Translations under genes and position numbers: made by a program
Part shown: piece by piece, positions 33,943 through 43,333 of the stretch
Numbering within the stretch: position 1 is the stretch's first letter
Layout: each line of letters starts with the position of its first letter
Notes under the pieces: generated by a model
The model's database searches: none
What the model saw: only the letters and a program-made list of their open reading frames with translations
Told to the model about the DNA's origin: nothing
NCBI RefSeq assembly: GCF_018332655.1
Contig: NZ_BOQL01000017.1
Location: 1 to 64,000 of the forward strand
Direction of reading: 5' to 3'
DNA: 64,000 bases
Source: Actinoplanes auranticolor
GTDB taxonomy: Bacteria > Actinomycetota > Actinomycetes > Mycobacteriales > Micromonosporaceae

Positions 33943-35784
33943 ATGCTGCGCGCTGCCGCGTCCGTCTTCATGCTGCTCGGTTTCTATGTCGTCGCCCTGC
34001 TCCAGCTCGCCGCCGTACTGGCGTTGGTGGTGTGGATCTCGGTGGTCGGCAACGCCGGCGTCGGCATCAAACTCGGCCTGCCCCTGCTCTTCGCGGTGGG
34101 TGCCACCGGCGTGGGACTGTGGCGGGCCATCCGTACGCAGCCGGAGCCGCTGCACGGCCTGGTCGTCGCGCCGCACGACGCGCCCGAGCTCTGGGGCCTG
34201 GTGCACCACCTGGCGAACGAGGTCGGCACCCGTACGCCCGACGAGATCCGGCTGGTGCCCGAGGTCAACGCGGCGGTCAGCGAGGACACCAAGCTGCTCG
34301 GCCTGATCGGTGGCCGGCGCCGGCTCTACCTGGGCATGCCGCTGCTGCAGGCGCTCAGCGTCGACCAGCTGCGCTCGGTGGTGGCGCACGAGCTGGGCCA
34401 CTACTCCGGCGCGCACACGCGGCTGGGCGCGGTCGCGTACCGGGGGCGGCTCGCGATCGGGCACACCATCGGCCGGATCGGCCGGTGGAACCCGGTGGGC
34501 TGGACCTTCCGCGGTTACGCCCGCCTCTATCTGCTGGTCGACAACGCCGTCTCGCGCCGTCAGGAGCTGGACGCGGACCGCGCCTCGGTGCGGGTCGCCG
34601 GCCCCGACGTGGCCATCTCCGCCCTGCGCGAGCTGCCGGTGATCGACGCGGCCTGGGACTTCTACTTCGACCGGTACCTCAACCAGGGTTGGGAGGCCGG
34701 CTTCGCGCCGGACGACTTCTTCGGCGGTTTCGGCCGGCTCGTCGCGGCCCGCCACGAGGAGCTCGCCAGGCTGCGCGACGACCAGCCCGAGCAGCACCGG
34801 TCGCGCTGGGACACGCACCCGTCGCAGACCGAGCGCATCGCGCTCATGCGGACCGCGCCCCGGGCGGCGCACCCGGTGGACGGCCGGCCGGCCGCGATGC
34901 TGGTGCCGTCGATCACCACCGTCGGCATCGCCCTGCAACGCGAGGTCGTCGACATCGGCAGCCGCCAGGTGCTGCCCTGGCCGCAGTTCACCGCGGCCGC
35001 GGCGACCGCGAGCCTGCAGCGCAAGGCGGACCGGGTGTTCCGCTCGCTGGGCCGGCTCACCGGCACCGAGGACCCCGGGCTCGGCACGCTCTTCGACCTG
35101 GTGGCGGCGGGCCGGCTGGGCGAGCTGGCCGAGGAGTTCTACCCGGACGCCACCCGCAAGGAGGCCGCGGTCAAGTTCGTCGGCGCCATGGACATGCTGT
35201 TCACCCTGGCGGCGATCCGGTCCGGCACGGCGTACTGGCGGCACTCGTGGACCGAGCCGGCCACGCTGGTCGACGCGCACGGCACCGAGCTGGACTACGA
35301 GCAGATCGCCAAGCTGGCCGTCTCGCCCGCCACGCTGGAGGAGGCCCGGGCCCGGCTGGCCGAGGCCGGCATCCGGGTCGAGGCCGCGGCGATCGTCGAG
35401 CGCCGGGCCACCGCCGGCGGCTCGGACGTGATCGGCGCGATGGCCAACCTCAAGGTCGACGGCCTGCACACCGACCTGGTGCTGCTGGACCGGGGCCTGG
35501 TGTTCGTGCCCGCGCCCAAGTCGACCGACAAGGGCAAGGACCGGTTGCACTCTCTGCTGTCGTCCGGGCCGGTCGAGGAGCTCGCCACCCGGTTCCGGTT
35601 CCTGCCGTACGAGGAGATCGTCGCGGCCACCGTCAGCAAGCGCACCCCGGTCAAGGCGGAGCTGCGCACGCACGCCGGCGTGACCGTCACCGTCGAGGAG
35701 CGCTGGACCGGGGAGCAGCTCGGCGAGAGCCGGGAGGCTCTGCTCAGCGTGCTGGACCGGATCGCGGACCGCTCGGTCGTCTGA
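33943..35784 (+). CDS. M48 family metalloprotease, membrane-bound
   Basis: A 613-residue zinc protease of the HtpX/Ste24 type. Two N-terminal helices (about residues 9-30 and 42-60), then the catalytic domain with HELGH at residues 149-153 and a downstream SRRQELDADRASV that should supply the third zinc ligand. The C-terminal 300 residues are a long extra region without recognised motifs, making it about twice the size of HtpX. Possible role: quality control of membrane proteins. ATG at 33943 has GGAGG eight bases upstream. mtnA follows after 23 bases. Confidence 0.9.
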   Translation: MLRAAASVFMLLGFYVVALLQLAAVLALVVWISVVGNAGVGIKLGLPLLFAVGATGVGLWRAIRTQPEPLHGLVVAPHDAPELWGLVHHLANEVGTRTPDEIRLVPEVNAAVSEDTKLLGLIGGRRRLYLGMPLLQALSVDQLRSVVAHELGHYSGAHTRLGAVAYRGRLAIGHTIGRIGRWNPVGWTFRGYARLYLLVDNAVSRRQELDADRASVRVAGPDVAISALRELPVIDAAWDFYFDRYLNQGWEAGFAPDDFFGGFGRLVAARHEELARLRDDQPEQHRSRWDTHPSQTERIALMRTAPRAAHPVDGRPAAMLVPSITTVGIALQREVVDIGSRQVLPWPQFTAAAATASLQRKADRVFRSLGRLTGTEDPGLGTLFDLVAAGRLGELAEEFYPDATRKEAAVKFVGAMDMLFTLAAIRSGTAYWRHSWTEPATLVDAHGTELDYEQIAKLAVSPATLEEARARLAEAGIRVEAAAIVERRATAGGSDVIGAMANLKVDGLHTDLVLLDRGLVFVPAPKSTDKGKDRLHSLLSSGPVEELATRFRFLPYEEIVAATVSKRTPVKAELRTHAGVTVTVEERWTGEQLGESREALLSVLDRIADRSVV

Positions 35785-35807
35785 GCCCGGTTGGTTAGGC
35801 TCCGCCC

Positions 35808-36770
35808 ATGCGGACGATCGACTGGGTGGACGACGCCATCGAGATCATCGACCAGACGGCGTTGCCGGGTGAGGTGCGCGTGCTGCGGCTCACCACGGTC
35901 GCCGAGCTGGTCGCGGCGATCCGGTCGCTGGCGGTGCGCGGGGCGCCGGCGCTGGGGGTGGCCGGGGCTTTCGGGGTCGCGCTGGCCGCCCGGCAGTTCG
36001 CCGGGGACGAGCGGGCGCGGGCTGACGCCGTACAGCTGGTGGAGCATGCCCGGCCGACTGCCGTGAACCTCGCCCGCGGCGCCCGGCGGGCAGCCGCGCT
36101 GCTCGCCGCCGGGCCGCCGGCCGTGCTGGCCGAGGCCTGCGCGGTGCGCGACGAGGAGATCGCCGCCTCGGCCGCCATGGCCGCCCTCGGCGCCGACCTG
36201 ATGGTCGAGCTGTGCGGTGCGCGGCCGCGGCTGCTGACGCACTGCAACACCGGCGGGCTGGCCGCGGTGACCGGCGGCACGGCCCTGGGGGTGGTGACCG
36301 AGCTGCACCGCCGGGGCGCGCTGGCCGGGGTGATCGCCAGTGAGACCCGGCCGCTGTTGCAGGGTGCCCGGCTGACCGCGTGGGAGCTGCGCGAGGCCGG
36401 CATCGACTTCCGGGTCGCGGTGGACTCGGCCGGGCCGTTCCTGCTGGCCCGCGGCGAGGCCGACGCGGTGATCCTGGGCGCGGACCGGATCTGCGCCAAC
36501 GGCGACGTGATCAACAAGGTCGGCAGCTACGCGCACGCGCTCGGGGCCCGCCGGGCCGGCCTGCCGTTCGTCGTGGTCGCCCCGGAGTCGACTGTGGACC
36601 TGGACACCCCGGACGGCGCCGCGGTGGAGATCGAGGACCGGGGCGCGGCCGAGGTCACCGACTACGCGGCCGCGGTCAACCCGGCCTTCGACGTCACCCC
36701 GCACGACCTGGTGACGGCGATCGTGACGGACCGCCGGGTGATCCGCCTCGACCGCGGCGAGCGGCCTTAG
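35808..36770 (+). CDS. mtnA: S-methyl-5-thioribose-1-phosphate isomerase
   Basis: A 320-residue enzyme of the methionine salvage pathway, converting methylthioribose-1-phosphate to methylthioribulose-1-phosphate. Family signatures: [73 protein letters not shown] and [12 protein letters not shown]. It is a little shorter than the usual 330-350 residues but complete. No other salvage gene is nearby. Its stop overlaps the stop of a convergent gene fragment. Confidence 0.95.
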   Translation: MRTIDWVDDAIEIIDQTALPGEVRVLRLTTVAELVAAIRSLAVRGAPALGVAGAFGVALAARQFAGDERARADAVQLVEHARPTAVNLARGARRAAALLAAGPPAVLAEACAVRDEEIAASAAMAALGADLMVELCGARPRLLTHCNTGGLAAVTGGTALGVVTELHRRGALAGVIASETRPLLQGARLTAWELREAGIDFRVAVDSAGPFLLARGEADAVILGADRICANGDVINKVGSYAHALGARRAGLPFVVVAPESTVDLDTPDGAAVEIEDRGAAEVTDYAAAVNPAFDVTPHDLVTAIVTDRRVIRLDRGERP

Positions 36771-36922
36771 GCGGCCGGCTGCCAGGGCTCGAGCCAGGGC
36801 GACGCCGGCCAGCCCTCGGCGGCGGCCATGATCGGGTACGCGGTCCCGCCGTCCACAGCCTCCCGGATGATGTCGGCGTGCCCCGTGTGCCGGGCCGTCT
36901 CCTGGATCAGGTGCAGCAGCAT
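36767..36922 (-). pseudogene. C-terminal fragment of a DinB/DUF664 family protein
   Basis: A 51-residue frame reading [20 protein letters not shown] and ending [15 protein letters not shown], which is the typical last third of DUF664/DinB-like proteins; [13 protein letters not shown] carries the conserved metal-binding histidine helix. The N-terminal two-thirds are missing: 14 codons upstream lies the tyrA stop codon. An AGGAGA in front of the ATG could still allow translation. Best read as a truncated remnant. Confidence 0.65.
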
Positions 36923-36964
36923 TGGCCTGTCTCCTGTCCTGTTGTCCGGGGTTACCGCCTCAGC

Positions 36965-37972
36965 CTAGGAACCATTGCGGCCACTTCCTGGCCGCATTGT
37001 GGAGACCTTGTCGTCCCGTACCGCCGTCACCCAGCCACCGGCCCGGCCCAGCGCGAGCAGCGCCTCCGGCTCGGCTGTCATCTCGGCTGTCTCGCCGGGA
37101 GCCGCCGGCCAGGCCCGGCGCAGGTCGCTGGGCGTCCGCAGGCGCTCGGTGAGGGCCGCGACCGGGTCCGGCGCCGCCAGTTCCCGGCCGTAGCTCTGCA
37201 ACTCGGCGACGATCCCGGCCAGCACGTCGCCTACGGCCGGGGCGTTGCCGCCGCACATGGCCGCGATGAGCTCGGGCCGGGTGCCGGCCACCCGGGTGCC
37301 GTCCCGGAACGAGCCGGCGGCCAGCGTGCCCGCCAGCGGATTGCCGGCCAGCACCGTGCTCAGGGCGGCGGCCAGCAGGTGTGGCACGTGGCTGATCTCG
37401 GCGACCGTCCGGTCGTGCGCGGCGGCGGTGACGGGCACGACGCGGGTGCCCAGCGCGGTGTACAACCGGGCCAGCGCCAGCCAGTCCGCCAGGTCGGTGC
37501 CGTCCTCCTCCAGGCACAGCACCCAGGCGCAGCCGTCGAACAGGTGCGGGTCGGAGGCGAGGAAGCCGGAGGACTCCTTGCCGGCCATCGGGTGCCCGCC
37601 GACGAAGCGGCGCCCGCGCAGCAGGTCACGCACGGGCCCCTTGACCGAGGTGACGTCGGTGATGAGGCCGGGATAGCCGGCCAGCTCGGCCAGCACGCCG
37701 GGGATCGCCGGGAGCGGCACGGCCAGCACGACGAGCTCCGTGCCCGCCACCGCCTCGGGGATGGTCTCGGCCACCCGCCAGTCGCCCTTGATCGGGATGG
37801 TCCGGGTCCCGGGGTCGGCGGTGGGCGGCAGCTCGGCCGCCCGGGCCAGGCTCCGGGCTTCCTCCCGGGTCTGCCGGCTCATGTCGTGACCGGCCACCCG
37901 GTGCCCGTGGGCGGCCAAGGCCCGCAGGAGAGAGCCGCCGATGAGACCGAGGCCGATGACTGCGACGTTCAC
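36965..37972 (-). CDS. tyrA: Prephenate dehydrogenase
   Basis: A 335-residue enzyme of tyrosine biosynthesis (prephenate to 4-hydroxyphenylpyruvate with NAD(P)+). The N-terminal Rossmann motif is [12 protein letters not shown]; catalytic-domain signatures are [23 protein letters not shown], and [13 protein letters not shown] with the catalytic histidine. No ACT domain is fused. GTG at 37972 is the only N-terminal start before the Rossmann motif. The gene stands alone, divergent from the secreted propeller gene. Confidence 0.95.
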   Translation of the reverse strand: MNVAVIGLGLIGGSLLRALAAHGHRVAGHDMSRQTREEARSLARAAELPPTADPGTRTIPIKGDWRVAETIPEAVAGTELVVLAVPLPAIPGVLAELAGYPGLITDVTSVKGPVRDLLRGRRFVGGHPMAGKESSGFLASDPHLFDGCAWVLCLEEDGTDLADWLALARLYTALGTRVVPVTAAAHDRTVAEISHVPHLLAAALSTVLAGNPLAGTLAAGSFRDGTRVAGTRPELIAAMCGGNAPAVGDVLAGIVAELQSYGRELAAPDPVAALTERLRTPSDLRRAWPAAPGETAEMTAEPEALLALGRAGGWVTAVRDDKVSTMRPGSGRNGS

Positions 37973-38074
37973 GCGGCAGACTCTCGCACACGATCGGCAT
38001 CAGCCGTACGGACCTGTCGGTTTTGGTCCGTTTCGCCACTGGTCCGGGAGGATCGTCACCCTTACGGTGATTGT

Positions 38075-39214
38075 GTGACGTACATGGACAAACTGGCCAT
38101 ACTGGGCGTCGTCGGCGGACTGCTCACCGCGCTCGCCACACCGGCGCAGGCAGCGCCGTCGGAGTCACCGGACGCCGTGCCGAGCTTCAACGGGACCGTG
38201 CTGGCCGTGGCGTACTCCGGCAGCACCGTCTACGTCGGGGGCGACTTCACCGCCGCCGTCGTCAAGGGCAAGGCGGTCGCCCGTAGCCGGCTCGCCGCGA
38301 TCAACGCCGCCACCGGTGAGCTGCTGCCCTGGGCGCCCACCGCCGACGGCCGGGTCAAGGCCATTGCCACCAGCGGCTCGGCCGTCTACGTCGGCGGGGA
38401 CTTCGGCACCGTCAGCGGCCAGCGGCGCGACAGTCTGGCCCGGCTCGACGGCCGCAGCGGCGCCGTCGCCGGCACCTTCAAGCACAGCATCGAGGGCCGC
38501 CCGTACGCGCTGGCCGCCACCGGTGGCCGGCTCTACCTCGGCGGCTCGATCACCAAGGTGAACGGGCAGAGCCGCACCCGGCTGGCCGCCTTCAGCCTGA
38601 GCACCGGGGCCCTCGACACCAAGTGGAAGCCCACCGCGGACGACCAGGTCGAATCGCTGGCCACCGGCGGCGGCCGGGTCTACGCCGGTGGCAAGTTCCA
38701 CAAGGTCAACGGCACGAGCGGGTACAACCGGCTGGTCGCCCTGGACCCGGCGTCGGCCGCGATCGTCACCGGTTTCAAGCCGAAGCCGCCGGTGATCACC
38801 TTCGCCGTCGCGGTCACCTCGACCGGCGTCTACACCGCGCACGGTGGGCGGGGCGGCGCGGCCAGCAGCTACAGCACCACCGGGGCCAAGCGGTGGACAG
38901 CGACCTTCGACGGCAACGCTCAGGCGATCGGCGTACTGGGCGACACCGTCTACGTCGGCGGGCACTTCGACCGGGCGTGCCGGACCGCGCGGACCGGAAG
39001 CCAGGGCACCTGCCTGGACGGCTCGGACGACCGGGTCAAGCTCGCGGCCCTCGCCACCACCGACGGTCACCTGCGCGACTGGACCGCCGATGCGAACGGC
39101 GTCGACGGCGTACTGGCCATGGCCGTGCACCCCGGCCTCGGTGCGCTCGCCGTCGGCGGCGCCTTCACCACGATCGGCGGACGGTCACAGAAACGCTTCG
39201 CGCAGTTCGGCTGA
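38075..39214 (+). CDS. Secreted beta-propeller-like repeat protein
   Basis: A 379-residue exported protein. The signal peptide ([20 protein letters not shown]) is cleaved after AQA. The mature part has at least six repeats of the pattern TVYVGGDF / VNGQSR.RLAAF / LDTKWKPT (for example [64 protein letters not shown]), i.e. repeated beta blades of a propeller like those of other actinobacterial secreted repeat proteins. The two Cys in [18 protein letters not shown] could form a disulphide. Start GTG 38075 or ATG 38084; neither has a strong ribosome binding site. Function unknown, extracellular. Confidence 0.85.
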   Translation: MTYMDKLAILGVVGGLLTALATPAQAAPSESPDAVPSFNGTVLAVAYSGSTVYVGGDFTAAVVKGKAVARSRLAAINAATGELLPWAPTADGRVKAIATSGSAVYVGGDFGTVSGQRRDSLARLDGRSGAVAGTFKHSIEGRPYALAATGGRLYLGGSITKVNGQSRTRLAAFSLSTGALDTKWKPTADDQVESLATGGGRVYAGGKFHKVNGTSGYNRLVALDPASAAIVTGFKPKPPVITFAVAVTSTGVYTAHGGRGGAASSYSTTGAKRWTATFDGNAQAIGVLGDTVYVGGHFDRACRTARTGSQGTCLDGSDDRVKLAALATTDGHLRDWTADANGVDGVLAMAVHPGLGALAVGGAFTTIGGRSQKRFAQFG

Positions 39215-39245
39215 GCCGGTTCCGGAAAGCTTTATCCGCACGGCG

Positions 39246-39277
39246 GGGCCGCATCTCTTGGGCGAGGGATGCGGCCC
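39246..39277. terminator. Bidirectional terminator between convergent genes
   Basis: GGGCCGCATC (39246-39255) pairs perfectly with GATGCGGCCC (39268-39277) around 12 bases, between the propeller gene and the M23 gene that converge here. T tracts are short. Confidence 0.65.
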
Positions 39278-39288
39278 TGTGCTGTGCG

Positions 39289-40044
39289 TCAGGCCTTGCA
39301 GTTGTGCGCCTTCTTCCACTTCGCGACCGTGGCGACCGGGCTCTTGTTGCCCTTGGCCCGCCAGGACTTGAGGAACGGCGCCGGCCACACCACGCCGCGG
39401 CGGACCTTCCAGTCGCCGGTCTCGGCGCACGGCGGGGAGATGCCGTAGTGCAGGTGGCAGACGTTGTTGGCGTTGCCGGTGCGGCCCACCTTGCCGAGCT
39501 GCTGACCGGTCTTGACCCGGGCGCCGACCTTGATGCCGGTCTGCACCTTGCTCAGGTGCGAGCCGTAGTAGCGCACGCCGTCGTCGCCGAGGATCGACAC
39601 CGACAGGCCACCGTTGAGCGGACCGTCCGGCGCGCCCTTGACGTACTGGTCCTTGCGGCTGACCTCGAGCACGACGCCGCTGGTGGTGGCCACCACGGTC
39701 TCACCGCAGTCGGCGAAGATGTCCGTCGCCGGATATTTCGCGTGCGTGGGGTGGAAGGCCACGTTGGACGCCTTGACCGGGAAGGCGTACCTCAGTCCGG
39801 CCGGCGCCGTCCGGGGCGCCTTGCTGGGCGTCTTCTTCGGGGTGGCCGAGGACGTCACGGTGCCGCCCGCCGGCGCCTTCTCCGGGGTGGCGGCGGGGCT
39901 CGGCGTGGGAACAGCCGAGGCCGACCGCGACGGCTCCAGGAACTGCGGCGCGCTGGTGGTCGTGGGCGCATCGCCCGGCGAGCCGCAGGCCGCGAGCGAG
40001 AACGCCGCGACGGTCAGAACCGAGAGGGTACGCAGGGAAAGCAC
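39289..40044 (-). CDS. M23 family peptidase, lipoprotein
   Basis: A 251-residue lipoprotein. GTG at 40044 gives a signal ending in the lipobox FSLAAC; the Cys would be lipidated. A Ser/Pro/Thr linker (about residues 20-85) leads to an M23 (LytM) domain with HPTHAKYPATDIF, GARVKTGQQLGKVG and VCHLHYGI, which hold the usual H-x(n)-D and HxH zinc ligands. Such proteins cleave peptidoglycan cross-links or activate amidases outside the membrane. Longer upstream starts are possible in frame but would bury the lipobox. Confidence 0.9.
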   Translation of the reverse strand: MLSLRTLSVLTVAAFSLAACGSPGDAPTTTSAPQFLEPSRSASAVPTPSPAATPEKAPAGGTVTSSATPKKTPSKAPRTAPAGLRYAFPVKASNVAFHPTHAKYPATDIFADCGETVVATTSGVVLEVSRKDQYVKGAPDGPLNGGLSVSILGDDGVRYYGSHLSKVQTGIKVGARVKTGQQLGKVGRTGNANNVCHLHYGISPPCAETGDWKVRRGVVWPAPFLKSWRAKGNKSPVATVAKWKKAHNCKA

Positions 40045-40138
40045 CGGGCCATCCTGGCAGACGCCAACAGTTCCCGCTGACCCAGCGGAGGTGGATAGGC
40101 TGGCCGGGGATCGTCCGACCCCGCCGGATGGAGGCGAC

Positions 40139-40525
40139 ATGGCCGAACAGCACGGGACCTGGCCCGCAGCGGCGCAGCCACCCGCCGGCTGGCTGCCCGA
40201 CCGCCCGGCCGCTCCCGTCGGGCTGCCCCCGCGGCCGGTCTACCGCGAGCCGCACCCCATCGGCGTCGCCCCGCTGCTGTCCGGTGTCGGTGCGGCGGTG
40301 GTCTGGTTCGCCCTGTTCGGCAGCCTCGGCCGCGACCTGGCCGGCTATGCGTGGTGGACGCTCACCGCGGCCGTCTCCGCCTGGGCGGTCGCCATAGTGC
40401 TGGCCCTGCTGGGTGATCGCGGCGTCGCCACCGGCGTGGGCCTGGCGGCGGGCATCGGTCTATCGGTCGCCGCCGGTTTCGTGACGGCCCGCTGGATCTC
40501 CACGAACGACTGGCCGTTGTGGTGA
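40139..40525 (+). CDS. Small hypothetical membrane protein
   Basis: A 128-residue protein: a Pro-rich cytoplasmic N-terminus (about 45 residues) followed by three hydrophobic segments (GVAPLLSGVGAAVVWFALFG, then YAWWTLTAAVSAWAVAIVLA and TGVGLAAGIGLSVAAGFVTA). ATG at 40139 has GGAGG four bases upstream. It is divergent from the M23 lipoprotein gene with 94 bases between, and no family is recognised. Confidence 0.75.
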   Translation: MAEQHGTWPAAAQPPAGWLPDRPAAPVGLPPRPVYREPHPIGVAPLLSGVGAAVVWFALFGSLGRDLAGYAWWTLTAAVSAWAVAIVLALLGDRGVATGVGLAAGIGLSVAAGFVTARWISTNDWPLW

Positions 40526-40628
40526 ATGTCCAGCTCTGCACCCCTCTGTCATTGACGATCAGTACCCCCGTGGTGGCGCAGCGCACTCGGCCTTGACGAA
40601 CGTCGCGCGGCTGGGCACGCTCGGCCTC

Positions 40629-40796
40629 ATGGCCCACGTACCGCAACGGCTCGACCCCGATCGCCGCCGTCGCCGCCTGGAGCTTCTGGCCGCACTGGCC
40701 GATGCGAAGTCCGCCCGCGAGCACAGCCAGCCGCAGCGTCTGCGCGGCGCCCGGCTCCGCGAGCTGATCGCGAATCGCCGCCGCCACGCCAACTGA
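40629..40796 (+). CDS. Small hypothetical protein, 55 residues
   Basis: A very basic, helical small protein (DPDRRRRRLELLAALADAKS, later RLRGARLRELIANRRRHAN). The frame opens at a TTG at 40593, but the ATG at 40629 is more natural. No recognisable family; a role in nucleic-acid binding would be a guess from the charge alone. Confidence 0.45.
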   Translation: MAHVPQRLDPDRRRRRLELLAALADAKSAREHSQPQRLRGARLRELIANRRRHAN

Positions 40797-40925
40797 GCCC
40801 ACCCGCGGCGGAAAACTCAGGCAAGTTCGTTACATGAGCTACCCCCTTCGGGGCGTGGCGCGGCACCAGCGCCGCACCACCGGCTACCGTCAGGCGCTGA
40901 GGACCGCAGTTTCGTGGGGGGATTC

Positions 40926-41450
40926 GTGTCGACTTTCGCTGCCGCCGTCGCCCGGGGCAAGAACGGCTGGACGGCATCCGAGCTTCAGCTCACCGGCGCC
41001 GCCGACCTGGACGAAGTGGTGGACCGGCTGCGCGACGCCGAGCCGGACGCCGAGCTGTCGCTGTTGTTCGTCGAGGCCGACGACCAGTACCTGGTGATCC
41101 TGCGCCTGGACGAGGGTGAGGATGTACGGGTGTTCTGCTCCGACTCGGCGTTCGCCGACGAGTCGCGGCTCGGCGCCCTGCTGCTCGCCGACGTGGAGAC
41201 GCCGGCGCTGGAACTGGACGAGCTGGCCGCGCCGCGCGTGGCCGACGACGACGATGAGGACGACCGGCCGGCCGCCGACCCCGACGCCGACCCGGTCGGT
41301 GACGTCGAGCTGCTCGCCGACCTCGGGGTCAGCTCACACCGGCTGCTGACGCTGTGCGGGCTCGAGGGCATGCTCCCGGCCGACGTGACCGCGGAGATCT
41401 GCCAGAAGCTGGGCTGCGGCGACGAGCTGGAAGAGCTGCGCGAGGTCTGA
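40926..41450 (+). CDS. tRNA adenosine deaminase-associated acidic protein
   Basis: A 174-residue, strongly acidic actinobacterial protein encoded next to tadA. N-terminus STFAAAVARGKNGWTASELQ; a middle Asp/Glu-rich linker (about residues 100-120, DDDDEDDRPAADPDADP); C-terminus VSSHRLLTLCGLEGMLPADV and EICQKLGCGDELEEL. The group is known only by its constant pairing with the deaminase; its function has not been established as far as I know. GTG at 40926 follows GGGGGG at close distance; a GTG at 40914 is possible. Its stop overlaps the tadA start (TGATG). Confidence 0.88.
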   Translation: MSTFAAAVARGKNGWTASELQLTGAADLDEVVDRLRDAEPDAELSLLFVEADDQYLVILRLDEGEDVRVFCSDSAFADESRLGALLLADVETPALELDELAAPRVADDDDEDDRPAADPDADPVGDVELLADLGVSSHRLLTLCGLEGMLPADVTAEICQKLGCGDELEELREV

Positions 41451-41896
41451 TGCTCCGCCCCCGGCACGAGTCCTGGATGCGGCGGGCGCTGTCCGTCGCG
41501 TCCTCCTCCGCGGAGGACGTGCCGGTGGGTGCGGTCATCTACGGTCCGGACGGCGTCGAGCTGGCCGCGGCCGGCAACGAACGCGAGCTGACCGGCGACC
41601 CGACCGCGCACGCGGAGATCATCGCGCTGCGGCGGGCCGCCGTCCTGACCGGCAGCTGGCGGCTGACCGGCTGCACCCTCGTGGTCACCCTGGAGCCGTG
41701 CACGATGTGCGCCGGGGCGCTGGTGCTGGCCCGGGTGTCCCGGCTCGTCTTCGGCGCCTGGGAGCCGAAGACGGGCGCGGTGGGCTCGCTCTGGGACGTG
41801 GTCCGGGACCGCCGGCTGACCCACCGGCCGGAGGTCTACGCGGGCATCCTGGAGGACGAATGCGCCGCACTGCTGCGGGACTTCTTCCGGTCCTAG
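41450..41896 (+). CDS. tadA: tRNA(Arg) adenosine(34) deaminase
   Basis: A 148-residue zinc deaminase converting A34 to inosine in the tRNA wobble position. The active site is complete: H54-A-E56 in DPTAHAEIIAL and P83-C84-x-x-C87 in TLEPCTMCAGAL. Length and motifs are normal. ATG at 41450 is coupled by TGATG to the acidic partner gene upstream. Confidence 0.95.
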   Translation: MLRPRHESWMRRALSVASSSAEDVPVGAVIYGPDGVELAAAGNERELTGDPTAHAEIIALRRAAVLTGSWRLTGCTLVVTLEPCTMCAGALVLARVSRLVFGAWEPKTGAVGSLWDVVRDRRLTHRPEVYAGILEDECAALLRDFFRS

Positions 41897-41911
41897 GGTC
41901 TTGTCTCGGCC

Positions 41912-42619
41912 CTACGCGATGGCGGTGTCCAGGCCGATCTGCACCATGTCGGAGAAGCCCTGCTCGCGCTGGGCGGCATCCATCTTGTCGCCGCGCTTGA
42001 TGTGGTCGCTGACGGTCAGGATGGTCAGCGCCCGAGCGCCGTAGCGGGCCGCGATCGTGTAGATGGCGGCCGACTCCATCTCGACGGCGAGCACGCCGTA
42101 GTCGGCCAGGGTGTCGTACAGGTCCGGCCGGTCGGTGTAGAAGGCGTCCGCGGCCAGGATCGGGCCGACCCGCAGCGCGACGCCGCGCCGGTCGGCGACA
42201 TCGGCCGCGGTACGCAGCAGCGCGAAGTCCGCGACCGGCGCATAGTCGACCAGCCCGTCGAACCGCACCCGGTTCATGTTCGAATCGGTGGCGGACCCGA
42301 TCGCGGCGATGACGTCACCGAGATTCAGATCCATGGCGAGGGCCCCGCAGGAACCGATCCGGATCAGCGACTTCGCGCCGTACTCGTTGATCAGCTCGTG
42401 GGTGTAGATGGAAGCCGACGGCATCCCCATGCCGGACCCCTGGACGGAGACCCGCACGCCCTGCCAGGTGCCGGTGAAGCCCAGCATGCCCCGCACCTGC
42501 GTGTAACAGACGGGATCGGTCAGGAAGGTCTCGGCGATCCACTTCGCCCGCATGGGGTCACCCGGTAGGAGGACCCGCTCAGCGATGTCGCCCGGCTGCG
42601 CGCCGATGTGCACACTCAT
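41912..42619 (-). CDS. deoD: Purine-nucleoside phosphorylase, DeoD type
   Basis: A 235-residue hexameric-type phosphorylase of purine salvage, cleaving (deoxy)nucleosides with phosphate. Signatures: [63 protein letters not shown], and the catalytic [12 protein letters not shown] at 42619 gives the standard family length; longer frames upstream are unlikely. The 3' end converges on tadA with 15 bases between. Confidence 0.96.
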   Translation of the reverse strand: MSVHIGAQPGDIAERVLLPGDPMRAKWIAETFLTDPVCYTQVRGMLGFTGTWQGVRVSVQGSGMGMPSASIYTHELINEYGAKSLIRIGSCGALAMDLNLGDVIAAIGSATDSNMNRVRFDGLVDYAPVADFALLRTAADVADRRGVALRVGPILAADAFYTDRPDLYDTLADYGVLAVEMESAAIYTIAARYGARALTILTVSDHIKRGDKMDAAQREQGFSDMVQIGLDTAIA

Positions 42620-42727
42620 GGCCGAGATCCTGCCAGGCGGGCCGGGCGAAGGTGCCACGACCTCGCGCTTTACCCAGGAGGGTAACCCGGCGGCGAACCC
42701 GGTGAGCCATCCGGTAATCTACTGCGC

Positions 42728-42817
42728 GGTGGTGTGTCCGAGCGGCCTAAGGAGCACGCCTCGAAAGCGTGTGAGGGTGCAAGCCCTCCAAGGGTTCAAA
42801 TCCCTTCACCACCGCCA
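42728..42817 (+). tRNA. tRNA-Ser (CGA anticodon)
   Basis: A class II tRNA with a long variable arm. Acceptor GGTGGTG pairs with CACCACC; anticodon stem ACGC/GCGT with loop CTCGAAA gives anticodon CGA, reading UCG. The T arm carries GGTTCAAATCC. The discriminator is G and CCA is encoded (42815-42817). A terminator follows immediately. Confidence 0.95.
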
Positions 42818-42826
42818 GCAACAGGC

Positions 42827-42855
42827 GAAACGCCCGGCAGTCTGCCGGGCGTTTC
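42827..42855 (+). terminator. Terminator after tRNA-Ser
   Basis: GAAACGCCCGGCA (42827-42839) pairs perfectly with TGCCGGGCGTTTC (42843-42855) around GTC, nine bases after the tRNA. Stem-internal TTTC and following GTCGTC give a usable terminator. Confidence 0.8.
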
Positions 42856-42893
42856 GTCGTCTTGCGGCAGTGCTTTCGGGCCCTGGCGTGTAG

Positions 42894-43184
42894 CTACCCC
42901 GTGGTGGAGAGGCGGCGTAGCGCCGGCGGGGCGACGATCCGCAGGGCCGCGTTCTGCTCGGCGCACACGGCGAGCGCGTCCCCCAGCGCTTCCCGGGTGG
43001 CCACGACCGCGGCGTCGTCGGCGATGGTCGCGGCCTCGTCGAATGCCAGGGTCAGCGTGGTGAGCGGTTCGTCGCGTAACTGGAATGCGCCGCTCACCAG
43101 CGGGAGCAGCCGGCGCATGTCTTCGGCCGACAGCGTCCCGAAGATGTGGATGGTGTCCTGGTCGTCGGTGAACATCCTGCTCAT
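42894..43184 (-). CDS. Hypothetical protein, 96 residues
   Basis: A short cytoplasmic protein of alternating strands and helices (DTIHIFGTLSAEDMRRLLPL, later TLTLAFDEAATIADDAAVVA). The layout faintly recalls a STAS or dyad-type small domain but no motif is decisive. Starts at 43187 (GTG), 43184 (ATG) and 43175 (ATG) are all possible and none has a clear ribosome binding site. Codon use looks like its neighbours. Confidence 0.55.
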   Translation of the reverse strand: MSRMFTDDQDTIHIFGTLSAEDMRRLLPLVSGAFQLRDEPLTTLTLAFDEAATIADDAAVVATREALGDALAVCAEQNAALRIVAPPALRRLSTTG

Positions 43185-43333
43185 CACAAGATCGTAGACG
43201 GTGCAGGCATCGCCTTCAGTCGATGAGTACGCGAGCTGTCCCGAGCCGTGCTGGGCCCACCCTCGGGCCCGGGACGATACCGCGTTGTACGACGGGCCGG
43301 ACAGGGCAGCACGTGGTCCGTACAGTGCGCAGC

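Noticed and set aside
32842..35673. One long leftward open frame of about 943 codons through the M48 region
   Set aside because: Only the last 319 codons look like a protein; the rest mirrors the metalloprotease gene on the + strand.
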